DNA of 34,500 bases from assembly GCF_000719705.1 (NCBI RefSeq), contig NZ_JOHO01000077.1, positions 1 to 34,500 on the forward strand, in the 5' to 3' direction. Positions 25,665 through 33,500 of this stretch are shown here, piece by piece. Below the pieces are notes generated by a model. That model did not search any database and was not told the origin of the DNA. It was given only the letters and a program-made list of their open reading frames with translations. A program made the position numbers and the translations under genes. The DNA comes from Streptomyces sp. NRRL S-350 (GTDB lineage Bacteria; Actinomycetota; Actinomycetes; Streptomycetales; Streptomycetaceae). Position 1 is the first letter of the stretch. Every line of letters starts with the position of its first letter.

Positions 25665-26378
25665 ATGGACAACACTAGCGGCGTCGGCGTTCTCGACAAG
25701 GCCGCTCTGGTGCTGAGCGCACTGGAGTCGGGCCCCGCCACGTTGGCGGGGCTGGTCGCCGCCACCGGTCTGGCGCGCCCCACGGCCCACCGACTCGCCG
25801 TCGCACTCGAACACCACCGCCTGGTCACCAGGGACATGCAGGGGCGCTTCATCCTCGGCCCCCGGCTGTCCGAACTCTCCGCCGCGGCGGGCGAGGACCG
25901 ACTGCTCGCCACCGCGGGCCCGGTCCTGACCCACCTGCGCGACGTCACCGGCGAGAGCGCACAGCTCTACCGCCGCCAGGGCGAGATGCGGATCTGCGTC
26001 GCCGCCGCCGAGCGGCTCTCCGGCCTGCGGGACACCGTCCCGGTCGGCAGCACCCTGCCGATGAAGGCCGGCTCGGCCGCCCAGGTCCTGCTGGCCTGGG
26101 AGGAGCCCGAGCGGCTCCACCGCGGCCTCCAGGGCGCCCGCTTCACCGCCACCGCGCTGAGCGGCGTCCGGCGGCGCGGCTGGGCCCAGTCGATCGGCGA
26201 GCGGGAGCCGGGCGTCGCGTCCGTCTCCGCGCCCGTCCGCGGCCCCTCCAACCGCGTGGTGGCCGCCGTGTCGGTCTCCGGCCCGATCGAGCGCCTGACC
26301 CGCCACCCGGGCCGCCTGCACGCCCAGGCCATCATCGAGGCCGCGAACCGGCTCACCGAGGCCCTCCGCCGGAGCTGA
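25665..26378 (+). CDS. ndgR: IclR-family regulator NdgR
   Basis: A 237-aa IclR regulator, start ATG 25665 without a Shine-Dalgarno (probably leaderless). The winged HTH is at about 25-52 (ATLAGLVAATGLARPTAHRLAVAL), with the wing LVTRDMQGRFILGP. The effector domain spans about 75-235 with ESAQLYRRQGEMRICVAAAE and the VPVGSTLPMKAGSAAQVLLAW motif. In Streptomyces NdgR regulates leucine and other amino-acid genes and antibiotic production; this homologue's position opposite leuCD supports the same role. Length and motifs are complete. Confidence 0.95.
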   Translation: MDNTSGVGVLDKAALVLSALESGPATLAGLVAATGLARPTAHRLAVALEHHRLVTRDMQGRFILGPRLSELSAAAGEDRLLATAGPVLTHLRDVTGESAQLYRRQGEMRICVAAAERLSGLRDTVPVGSTLPMKAGSAAQVLLAWEEPERLHRGLQGARFTATALSGVRRRGWAQSIGEREPGVASVSAPVRGPSNRVVAAVSVSGPIERLTRHPGRLHAQAIIEAANRLTEALRRS

Positions 26379-26439
26379 CCGGGGCCCCCACCCGGCCCCA
26401 CACCCGACCCCCACCGGACATCCCCCACCGAAAACGCGA

Positions 26440-26471
26440 AAGGGCCCCGCTCGGAATCGAGCGGGGCCCTT
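26440..26471. terminator. ndgR terminator
   Basis: A perfect 13-bp stem (26440-26452 with 26459-26471), extendable by one G-C pair to a GAAT loop. It separates ndgR from the convergent tRNA cluster. Confidence 0.85.
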
Positions 26472-26496
26472 CGGCGACATTTACCGCACAAAGCAA

Positions 26497-26520
26497 AAAG
26501 ACCCCGGCACCGGGGTCTTT
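26497..26520 (-). terminator. tRNA operon terminator
   Basis: AAAGACCCCG pairs with CGGGGTCTTT around a 4-base GCAC loop, and the minus-strand transcript continues into a T-rich tail (TCTTTTTG). It is 12 bp beyond the last tRNA. This is a classic intrinsic terminator. Confidence 0.9.
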
Positions 26521-26531
26521 CCAATTTCTGG

Positions 26532-26603
26532 CTGGGGTACCAGGACTCGAACCTAGACTAAGTGAACCAGAATCACTCGTGCTGCCAATTACACCATACC
26601 CCA
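26532..26603 (-). tRNA. tRNA-Gln(CTG)
   Basis: 72 nt with a 7-bp acceptor (TGGGGTA/TACCCCA), discriminator G and no encoded CCA. The anticodon loop TTCTGGT gives CTG, with a T arm containing GGTTCGAGTCC. The anticodon stem AGTGA/TCACT is fully paired. It is the last tRNA of the cluster. Confidence 0.95.
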
Positions 26604-26652
26604 ACACAAAGCAAGGGCCGATGGGATGTCCCACCGGCTTCCTGCCTTGAGG

Positions 26653-26725
26653 TACCCCCGACCGGATTCGAACCGGCGCTACTGCCGTGAGAGGGCAGCG
26701 TGCTAGGCCGCTACACAACGGGGGC
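26653..26725 (-). tRNA. tRNA-Glu(CTC), copy 1
   Basis: 73 nt with acceptor GCCCCCG/CGGGGGT and discriminator A. The anticodon stem CTGCC/GGCAG encloses CTCTCAC, so the anticodon is CTC. T arm GCCGGTTCGAATCCGGT. CCA is not encoded. It is identical to copy 2. Confidence 0.95.
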
Positions 26726-26751
26726 TTCCTGGCGATCCCTTGCGGGATCCG

Positions 26752-26824
26752 TACCCCCGACCGGATTCGAACCGGCGCTACTGCCGTGAGAGGGCAGCGT
26801 GCTAGGCCGCTACACAACGGGGGC
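26752..26824 (-). tRNA. tRNA-Glu(CTC), copy 2
   Basis: Identical to copy 1 across all 73 nt, with a 26-nt spacer between the two. It is preceded (in transcript order) by a 30-nt fragment of a third copy. Confidence 0.95.
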
Positions 26825-26827
26825 TTT

Positions 26828-26857
26828 CAGCGTGCTAGGCCGCTACACAACGGGGGC
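26828..26857 (-). pseudogene. 5' fragment of a third tRNA-Glu
   Basis: The first 30 nt of tRNA-Glu (5' acceptor strand, D arm and part of the anticodon stem) are repeated exactly, then stop; the next full tRNA-Glu begins 3 nt later. No 3' half exists, so it cannot fold as a tRNA. A deletion or slipped-strand remnant of a tandem tRNA-Glu array is the simplest explanation. Confidence 0.85.
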
Positions 26858-26870
26858 TTGATCTTCATCT

Positions 26871-26893
26871 GTACTGCGGTACTGCGTACTGCG
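26871..26893 (-). repeat. short tandem repeat GTACTGCG
   Basis: Two full units (26871-26878, 26879-26886) and seven bases of a third (26887-26893) abut the 3' end of the first tRNA-Gln. Confidence 0.8.
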
Positions 26894-26965
26894 CTGGGGT
26901 ACCAGGACTCGAACCTAGACTAAATGAACCAGAATCACTCGTGCTGCCAATTACACCATACCCCA
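26894..26965 (-). tRNA. tRNA-Gln(CTG), first of the cluster
   Basis: 72 nt, same as the other tRNA-Gln except one base. The last bases of the anticodon stem read TCATT rather than TCACT, giving a G-U wobble in place of a G-C pair. The change is outside the anticodon and should be tolerated. Confidence 0.95.
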
Positions 26966-27073
26966 CCGGAGTTGAAGCCCTGTCGGGCCCTTCTCAGGCG
27001 TTGCGCCTCTCGTTCGGTCCCGGCCGGGGGTTTTCGCTCCCTCGTCCGTTCCCTCCCGGGCGGCGCAGAAAGA

Positions 27074-27102
27074 ACATTACCCGACGTCTGCCCTGGCTCC
27101 AA
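27074..27102 (-). promoter_or_regulatory. promoter of the tRNA cluster
   Basis: Minus-strand TTGGAG (27097-27102), 17 bp, TAATGT (27074-27079). Predicted transcription starts about 100 nt before the first tRNA-Gln. Confidence 0.6.
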
Positions 27103-27154
27103 AATCGATAACCCCAGGCAGCGGCCGGAGGGCCGGCGAGTGACGTCCGGGTAC

Positions 27155-27187
27155 GCCGCGGGCCCGGCACGGAGCCGGGCCCGCGGC
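27155..27187 (-). terminator. gltX terminator
   Basis: A perfect 14-bp stem (27155-27168 with 27174-27187) and 5-base loop, 17 bp past the gltX stop and upstream of the tRNA promoter. Confidence 0.85.
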
Positions 27188-27203
27188 CTGCTCGGCGGCC
27201 CGC

Positions 27204-28703
27204 TCAGGCGGCCGGCAGGGCGTCCAGGGCGGCGCGCAGACGGCGCAGCGTCTCGGGTCGGCCGAGCAGCTCCATGGACTCGAACAGCGGCGGCGAGACC
27301 CGGCGGCCGGTGACGGCCACCCGCAGCGGCGTGAAGGCGAACTTGGGCTTGATGCCCAGCCCCTCCACCAGCGCCTCGCGCAGCGCGGCCTGGATCGGCT
27401 CCGGGGTGAAGTCCCCGAGCTCCTCCAGCGCCTTGATGCTGGCCTCCAGCACCGGGCGGGCGTCCGCGGTCAGCACCTTGGCGGCGTCGTCCGGGTCGAG
27501 GGCGAACTTCTCCGGCGCCACGAACAGGAAGCCGGCCATGTTGACGATCTCGCTCAGCACGACCATCCGCTCCTGGGTGAGCGGCGCGACCTTGGCGAGC
27601 AGCTCCAGCTGCTCGGCGGTCGGCTCGGCCGGCAGCAGCTCGGCGGCCTGCAGGAACGGCACCAGGCGCCGGGCGAAGTCCTCCGGGGCCAGCTTGCGGA
27701 CGTGCTCGGCGTTGATCGCCTCGCACTTCTTCAGGTCGAAGCGGGCCGGGTTGGCGTTCACCTTGGCGACGTCGAAGGCGGCGACCATCTCGTCCATGTC
27801 GAAGAGGTCGCGGTCCTCGGCGAGCGACCAGCCCAGCAGGGACAGGTAGTTGAGCAGGCCCTCGGGGATGAAGCCGCGCTCGCGGTACAGGTTGAGCGAG
27901 GCCTGCGGGTCGCGCTTGGAGAGCTTCTTGTTGCCCTCGCCCATGACGTACGGCAGGTGGCCGAAGCGCGGGGTGGTGCCGCTGCCGACACCGATCTCGG
28001 CGAGCGCGGCGTACAGCGCCACCTGCCGCGGGGTGGAGGAGAGCAGGTCCTCGCCGCGCAGCACGTGGGTGATGCCCATCAGGGCGTCGTCCACCGGGTT
28101 GACCAGGGTGTACAGCGGGGCGCCGTTGGCGCGGACGATGCCGTAGTCCGGCACGTTCTCCGGCTCGAAGGTGAGCGTGCCGCGCACCAGGTCGTCGAAG
28201 GAGATGGTCTTGTCGGGCATCCGGAAGCGCAGGATCGGCTCGCGCTTCTCCAGCTTGTAGACGGCGACCTGGTCGTCCGTCAGGTCGCGGCAGTGGCCGT
28301 CGTAGCCGGAGGGCTTGCCGGCCGCGCGGGCGGCCTCGCGGCGGGCGTCCAGCTCCTCGGTGCTGCAGTAGCAGTGGTAGGCGTGGCCGGCCTCGTGCAG
28401 GCGGCGGGCGACGTCGGCGTAGACGTCCATCCGCTGCGACTGGCGGTACGGCTCGTGCGGGCCGCCGACCTCCGGGCCCTCGTCCCAGTCGAAGCCGAGC
28501 CAGCGCATGGCGTCGAGCAGCTGCTCGTACGACTCCTCGGAGTCGCGGGCGGAGTCGGTGTCCTCGATCCGGAAGACCAGCTTGCCGCCGTTGTGGCGGG
28601 CGAAGGCCCAGTTGAAGAGGGCCGTGCGGACCAGGCCCACGTGGGGGTTGCCGGTCGGGGACGGACAGAAGCGAACCCGGACGGCCGGGTCAGTGTTAGC
28701 CAC
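27204..28703 (-). CDS. gltX: glutamyl-tRNA synthetase
   Basis: A 499-aa class I synthetase, start GTG 28703. The HIGH box variant [11 protein letters not shown] is at 14-24 and the KMSKS variant KKLSKRD at 259-265. HCYCS (C110/C112) and C138 are in the insert region, where some GluRS bind zinc. Streptomycetes lack GlnRS, so this enzyme is expected to be non-discriminating, charging both tRNA-Glu and tRNA-Gln, the latter then corrected by GatCAB (established pathway). The adjacent tRNA-Gln/Glu cluster fits this. It overlaps the FAH-family gene stop by 8 nt, so the two are co-translated. Confidence 0.97.
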   Translation of the reverse strand: MANTDPAVRVRFCPSPTGNPHVGLVRTALFNWAFARHNGGKLVFRIEDTDSARDSEESYEQLLDAMRWLGFDWDEGPEVGGPHEPYRQSQRMDVYADVARRLHEAGHAYHCYCSTEELDARREAARAAGKPSGYDGHCRDLTDDQVAVYKLEKREPILRFRMPDKTISFDDLVRGTLTFEPENVPDYGIVRANGAPLYTLVNPVDDALMGITHVLRGEDLLSSTPRQVALYAALAEIGVGSGTTPRFGHLPYVMGEGNKKLSKRDPQASLNLYRERGFIPEGLLNYLSLLGWSLAEDRDLFDMDEMVAAFDVAKVNANPARFDLKKCEAINAEHVRKLAPEDFARRLVPFLQAAELLPAEPTAEQLELLAKVAPLTQERMVVLSEIVNMAGFLFVAPEKFALDPDDAAKVLTADARPVLEASIKALEELGDFTPEPIQAALREALVEGLGIKPKFAFTPLRVAVTGRRVSPPLFESMELLGRPETLRRLRAALDALPAA

Positions 28704-29496
28704 GCTTGATCACCTTGTTGGTGAGAGTGCCGATGCCTTCGATGGAGACGGCGACCTCGTCGCCGACGTTGAGGGGGCCCACCCCTGCGGGCGTGCCGGT
28801 GAGGATGACGTCGCCGGGCAGCAGCGTCATGGCCTCGGAGACGTGGACGATCAGCTCGGCGACCGAGCGGACCATCAGGGAGGTGCGGCCGGTCTGCCGC
28901 AGCTCGCCGTTGACCGTGCAGGTGACGGCGAGGTCGCCCGGGTCGAGGTCGGTCTCGATCCACGGGCCCAGCGGGCACGAGGTGTCGAAGCCCTTGGCCC
29001 GGGCCCACTGGCCCTCGCGCTGCTGGACGTCCCGGGCGGTGACGTCGTTGGCGCAGGTGTAGCCGAGGATCACCTCGGGCACCCGCTCCAGCGGCACCTC
29101 GCGGCACATCCGGCCGATCACCACGGCGAGTTCGGCCTCGTGGTGGACGTCCGAGGAGAACGGCGGGTACGCGATGGCCTCGGTCGGGCCCACCACGGCG
29201 GTGGACGGCTTGAAGAAGGTGAGCGGGACGTCCGGCACCTCGTTGCCCAGCTCCGCCGCGTGCGCCGCGTAGTTGCGGCCCACCGCCACGATCTTGTTCG
29301 GGAGCATCGGGCTCAGCAGCCGGACGTCCTGGAGCCGGTAGCTCTCGCCGGTGGGCTGGGGCTGGCCGAACGGGTGCCCTGCCAGCGCGTGGACGACCAT
29401 CGACTCGGGCTGGGAGGGGTCGCCCTCCACCACGCCGAAGGAGACGCTGCCGGCGGCAGGGCTCCCTTCCCGGACGGAAAACCTGGCAATGCGCAC
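28696..29496 (-). CDS. fumarylacetoacetate hydrolase-family protein
   Basis: A 266-aa FAH-superfamily enzyme, start GTG 29496 (MRIARFSV...). The metal-binding acidic triad is visible in [11 protein letters not shown] (two Glu) and NDVTARDVQ (Asp). Other conserved blocks are [34 protein letters not shown] and [15 protein letters not shown]. Family members hydrolyse or decarboxylate C-C bonds in beta-diketo-like or oxaloacetate-like acids, and the substrate cannot be assigned. Its stop overlaps the gltX start by 8 nt, an association common in streptomycetes. Confidence 0.9.
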   Translation of the reverse strand: MRIARFSVREGSPAAGSVSFGVVEGDPSQPESMVVHALAGHPFGQPQPTGESYRLQDVRLLSPMLPNKIVAVGRNYAAHAAELGNEVPDVPLTFFKPSTAVVGPTEAIAYPPFSSDVHHEAELAVVIGRMCREVPLERVPEVILGYTCANDVTARDVQQREGQWARAKGFDTSCPLGPWIETDLDPGDLAVTCTVNGELRQTGRTSLMVRSVAELIVHVSEAMTLLPGDVILTGTPAGVGPLNVGDEVAVSIEGIGTLTNKVIKRG

Positions 29497-29593
29497 GGCT
29501 GGGGTACCCCTCGCTTCGTCGGCCGCCCGGGGCGCGCCCGGGCCCTGGTGGGCGCCTCGCCCACGGTGGGCGCGGCCCCGTCAATCGGCCTCC

Positions 29594-29599
29594 AGGCTA
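29594..29599 (-). promoter_or_regulatory. possible -10 (TAGCCT) of the FAH-gltX operon
   Basis: TAGCCT lies about 98 bp upstream of GTG 29496 on the minus strand. No convincing -35 was found. Confidence 0.3.
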
Positions 29600-29656
29600 T
29601 CGCGTGGGGCCCCGGCTGACCGCTTTGCCCCTGTTCAGCGCGGTTGGGGGTGGAAC

Positions 29657-29701
29657 ACCGGAGGGCGCCGCCGGCACGGGTGTGACGGCGGCGCCCTCGG
29701 T
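29657..29701 (-). terminator. terminator of the small repeat-protein gene
   Basis: A perfect 13-bp stem, GAGGGCGCCGCCG (29661-29673) with 29686-29698, plus an outer ACC/GGT pairing past a bulge. It lies about 34 bp after the stop codon. Confidence 0.8.
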
Positions 29702-29735
29702 GGATCGGGCCGGGGCCCGGCGGAGCGGGCCGGGG

Positions 29736-29954
29736 TCAGTCCACCGCCACGACGACCGGGGCGACCATCAGCTGGGTGCGGCGCGGGTTGGCGGTGCTGG
29801 CCGGCAGCTCGGTCGCGTAGGTGAGGACGTCCTCGGGCTTGCGGGCGCCCGGGATCGTGCTGAAGTCCTCGACCGAGGCCAGCGTCGTCCGGCGCGGGTT
29901 CGCCGTGGAGCGGCAGGACAGCGTGGACTTGGTGGCCTTCTTCGCCTGGGACAT
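29736..29954 (-). CDS. 72-aa protein with two STANPRRT repeats
   Basis: A small protein starting at ATG 29954 (MSQAKKATKSTLSC) with GAGG upstream. STANPRRT occurs at residues 16-23 and again at 53-60, linked by an ordinary soluble-looking segment (SVEDFSTIPGARKPEDVLTYATEL). It ends in a hydrophobic strand (LMVAPVVVAVD). One cysteine (C14) is present. There is no signal peptide and no known domain. High GC third positions, an RBS and its own terminator support a real gene. It is divergent from the cvn operon, 580 bp away. Function is unknown. Confidence 0.7.
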   Translation of the reverse strand: MSQAKKATKSTLSCRSTANPRRTTLASVEDFSTIPGARKPEDVLTYATELPASTANPRRTQLMVAPVVVAVD

Positions 29955-30128
29955 CGGGAGCACCTCGTGGTCGAGGCCGGGCGGATCCGCGACGGGATCT
30001 GCACCGGCCTGATGGATTCCGATTGGTTCGGAGCGGTTCCGGGCAGGCTGATGGGGGCCCTGCGCCGGAAACAGCCAGGTTACGAGATCTCTTTCCACAG
30101 AGACCGTGACCAAAGCTACACATTAGTC

Positions 30129-30144
30129 TGTGATTTTGCTCACA
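30129..30144. promoter_or_regulatory. CRP/FNR-type palindrome TGTGA-N6-TCACA
   Basis: The sequence is TGTGATTTTGCTCACA, a perfect match to the canonical CRP-family site. It abuts the -10 of the minus-strand small gene (centre about 23 bp upstream of its predicted start), a position suggesting repression. It is about 270 bp from the predicted cvnA start of transcription. Confidence 0.6.
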
Positions 30145-30184
30145 AAATGCCGAGCAAAAGTCAGATATCAGACATATCGCCGGA

Positions 30185-30206
30185 CCGGAATCTTCCGACA
30201 TTCCGG
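30185..30206. promoter_or_regulatory. inverted repeat CCGGAAT-N8-ATTCCGG
   Basis: A perfect 7-bp inverted repeat near the CRP-type site. ATTCCGG recurs downstream near 30294-30300. It is an operator-like candidate; the binder is unknown. Confidence 0.4.
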
Positions 30207-30370
30207 AGATAACGGGCATTCCAGAAGGTCTGCGACTCTTGTCGATCTACGGTCCGGTTGGCATGTATCCGGCGAGTGTCCGAAAAAGGCGGTATTCCGG
30301 TCCGATTGCCGCACAGTCCGTGAGGTCGCACAAGCAGTCGGTAGCGCCGGGCGCGCGGCACCTGCGGCCC

Positions 30371-30399
30371 TTGTTGGGATTCCCCGGCTGTGCTGGAAT
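30371..30399 (+). promoter_or_regulatory. candidate cvn operon promoter
   Basis: TTGTTG (30371-30376), 17 bp, TGGAAT (30394-30399). It would give a leader of about 130 nt to GTG 30535. Confidence 0.5.
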
Positions 30400-30534
30400 G
30401 CGACGGACCGTGGGTAGGGAGTGGTCCACCCCGGTGACCCGCTCTCCCGGACCGGCCGGGGGGCGGAAGGAAACTCGACACCGTCCAGGCCGCGGCGACG
30501 CGGCGGGACGCCCGGTCCAGAGGTTGCGACGCCA

Positions 30535-33500
30535 GTGCAGGGACGTTTCAAAAGGGGTAGCGGCGCCGCGGGGAACCCGGAGTCGCGCGAGCCTGTGGCA
30601 GCCCCCCAACAGGCGGCGGCGCCCGGCGGCCCGGCCGAGCCGGTGACGCCCGAGGCCGTCGGCCGACCGGAGGACGACGGCCAGGACCGGAAGTCCGCCC
30701 GGGACAAGCTCCGGACCTCCCTGACCAGGCGCCGGGCCACCGGTCTGAACCGGCTCGCGATGCGCAACTGGCGCATCCGCACCCGGCTCATCGCGCTGCT
30801 CGCCCTCCCCGTCCTGGTCTCGCTGGTCCTCGGTGGCCTGCGCATCCAGAGCTCGCTGGAGAACTCGCAGCAACTCGCCCAGATGGCCAACCTGTCCGAC
30901 CTGGCCAAGAAGGCGACCAACCTCGCGGACGCGCTGCAGACCGAGCGCGACATCAGCGCCGGCCCGATCACGCAGAACCCGACCGCCCCGCTGGACGACG
31001 ACATCGTCGCCGCCCGCAAGTCCACCGACGACCTGAGCCGCACCTTCACCGCGTCCTCCGACAAGTTCGAGAACCTCGAACTGTCCGGCGGCAAGGCGCT
31101 GCTGCTGCAGATCCGCAAGGACCTGAACTCGATCGCGGACACCCGCAGCCTGCCGTACCAGAACAACCAGAACATCCAGTCGACGATCACCGCGTACGAC
31201 GTGATCATCCGCGACCTGCTGTCCATCACCCAGGACATAGCGCTCGCCTCGAACAACAAGGACCTGGTCGTCTCGACCCGCGCGCTGCAGCAGTTCTCGC
31301 TGGCCAAGAACGCGACCTCGCAGCAGCGGGCCCTGATCAGCGCCGCGCTCGCCAACCCGAAGGGCCCCGACCTCAGCGCGAGCGACGAGTCCTTCGGCAT
31401 CCGCCTGCGTCTGTCGTACGACAACGCGATCGCCAGCTTCAACAACATCTACACCGCGCACGACCTCGACAACCTGCGCAGCCAGCTGAGCTACAACGGG
31501 GTCGTCGCCGACGCCAACCGCTACTCCCAGACGATCCTCACCCAGGGCGGCATCCACCAGACCGAGCCGGTCAGCTTCAAGGACTGGTACGAGAAGGCCG
31601 GCGCCAAGATCACCGCCGAGCGGCGGATCGAGACCAAGCTCATCGAGAACCTGGACGGCAAGGCCCAGGACCTGCAGTCCCAGGCCGACACGGACGCCCT
31701 GATCATCGGTGTCGCGGTCGCCCTGGTGCTGCTCGTCGCCCTCGGTGGCGCCGGTCTGATCGCCCGCTCGATGGTGCGCTCGCTGACCCGCCTGCAGGCC
31801 GCGGCCGAGGACGTCGCCGAACGCCGGCTGCCCGAGCTGGTCAAGACCCTCTCCGAGAGCGACCCGCACGACGTCGACACCACGGTCGAACCGGTCGCCG
31901 TCGACTCCGCCGACGAGATCGGCCACGTGGCGCACGCCTTCGACATGGTGCACAGCGAGGCCGTCCGCCTCGCCGCCGAGCAGGCCCTCCTGCGCGGCAA
32001 CATCAACGCGATGTTCACCAACCTCTCGCGCCGCAGCCAGGGCCTCATCCAGCGCCAGCTGTCGCTCATCTCCGAACTGGAGAGCCGCGAGGCGGACCCG
32101 GACCAGCTGGCCAACCTCTTCAAGCTCGACCACCTCGCGACCCGCATGCGCCGCAACGGCGAGAACCTCCTCGTCCTCGCGGGCGAGGACCCGGGCCGCC
32201 GCTGGACCCGCCCCGTCCCGCTGGTCGACGTGCTCCGCGCCGCCGCCTCCGAGGTGGAGCAGTACGAGCGCATCGAACTCGCCGCCGTGCCGTCGGCCGA
32301 GGTCGCCGGCCGCGTCGTCAACGACCTCGTCCACCTGCTCGCCGAGCTGCTGGAGAACGCCACCTCGTTCTCCAGCCCGCAGACCCGCGTCCGGGTCACC
32401 GGCCACGCCCTGCCGGACGGCCGCGTGCTGGTCGAGATCCACGACACCGGCATCGGCCTCAGCCCCGACGACCTCTCCGAGATCAACGAGCGCCTCGCCA
32501 ACCCGCCGACGGTGGACGTCTCCGTCTCCCGCCGCATGGGCCTCTTCGTGGTCGGCCGCCTGTCGCTGCGCCACGGCATCCGGATCCAGCTGCGCCCCAG
32601 CGACTCCGGCGGCACCACCGCGCTGGTCATGCTCCCGGTGGACGTCACCAACTCCGGCGACCGCCGCGGCCCCGGCCGCGCCGGCCCCGCGCAGGGCAAG
32701 CAGCAGCGCGGGGTCGCCCCGACGCCGCGCCAGCAGCGCCAGGTGCCGCCCGCCCGCCAGGGCGGCCCGGCCGCGCTCGGCCAGGGCGGTCCCGGCGGTG
32801 CCCCGCAGGGCGGGCGCCCGCAGCTCGGCCAGGGCGGTCCGGCGGCTCCGGCCGGCCCGGGCCCGCAGGCCGGCCCCGGTACTCCGGCCGGTCCGGGTGC
32901 GCCCGGCGGCCGTCCCGGCGGACTGCCGACCCGGCAGGTCGGCCAGTCGCTGCGCGAGACCCCGGCCCAGCCGGGTCAGGGCCAGCCGGGTCAGGGCCAG
33001 CCGGGTCAGGGCCAGCGGGGCCAGGCCCAGCAGGCTCAGGGCCGACAGGGCAGGCCCCAGCAGCCCGCCCAGCCGCAGCAGACCCAGCAGCAGCCGCAGC
33101 AGCAGGCTCAGCGGCCCCAGCAGCAGCAGTCGCCGCAGGGCGGCCTGCCGCAGCGTGCCCCGGGCCGCCAGGGCCCGCCGCAGGGCGGCCCGAACGGCCT
33201 GCCCCGCCGCGGCCGCCAGCCGCAGCCCGGCCAGCCCGGCCAGCCCGGCCAGCCGCAGCCGGGCCAGGACCGGCCCCGCCCCGGTGGGGAGTTCGACGGC
33301 GGTCCGGGTGCCCGGACCGGCGAGCAGCCGCAGCACGGCCGCCCCGGCGGTCCCGGTGCGCCGCAGCAGGGTGCCCGTCCGGGCAACCGTCCCCAGGACG
33401 GCCTGCCGCAGCGCGCCCCCGGCCGCCAGGGCCCCGGCGGCCCTGCCGCCCCCGGTGCCCCGACCGCCCCCGGTCGGCCCGGCGCCCAGGGCCCGCGCCG

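Larger units (their letters stand above)
29955..30534. other. 580-bp regulatory region between the small repeat-protein gene and cvnA
   Basis: The stretch 30100-30220 is distinctly AT-rich. It holds the TGTGA-N6-TCACA palindrome (30129-30144), a TAATGT -10 for the minus gene (30120-30125) and the inverted repeat CCGGAAT/ATTCCGG (30185-30206). A plus-strand promoter follows at 30371-30399. Readings as protein have poor third-position GC, so I see no extra gene. The GTG at 30421 in the cvnA frame is rejected as start because codons before 30535 lack coding bias. Confidence 0.7.

Noticed and set aside
26532..26965. Integrative element attachment site at the tRNA cluster
   Set aside because: The duplicated piece is the 5' part of a tRNA, whereas integrases regenerate the 3' part; no integrase, excisionase or mobile gene is nearby.
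30421..30534. Upstream GTG at 30421 as the cvnA start
   Set aside because: The 38 extra codons lack third-position GC bias, and VQGRFKRG at 30535 matches the family start as I know it.
32971..33430. Repeated CAG/CCGGG blocks as a CRISPR array or minisatellite outside genes
   Set aside because: They are in frame within cvnA, encode Pro/Gly/Gln repeats, and have no regular unique spacers.
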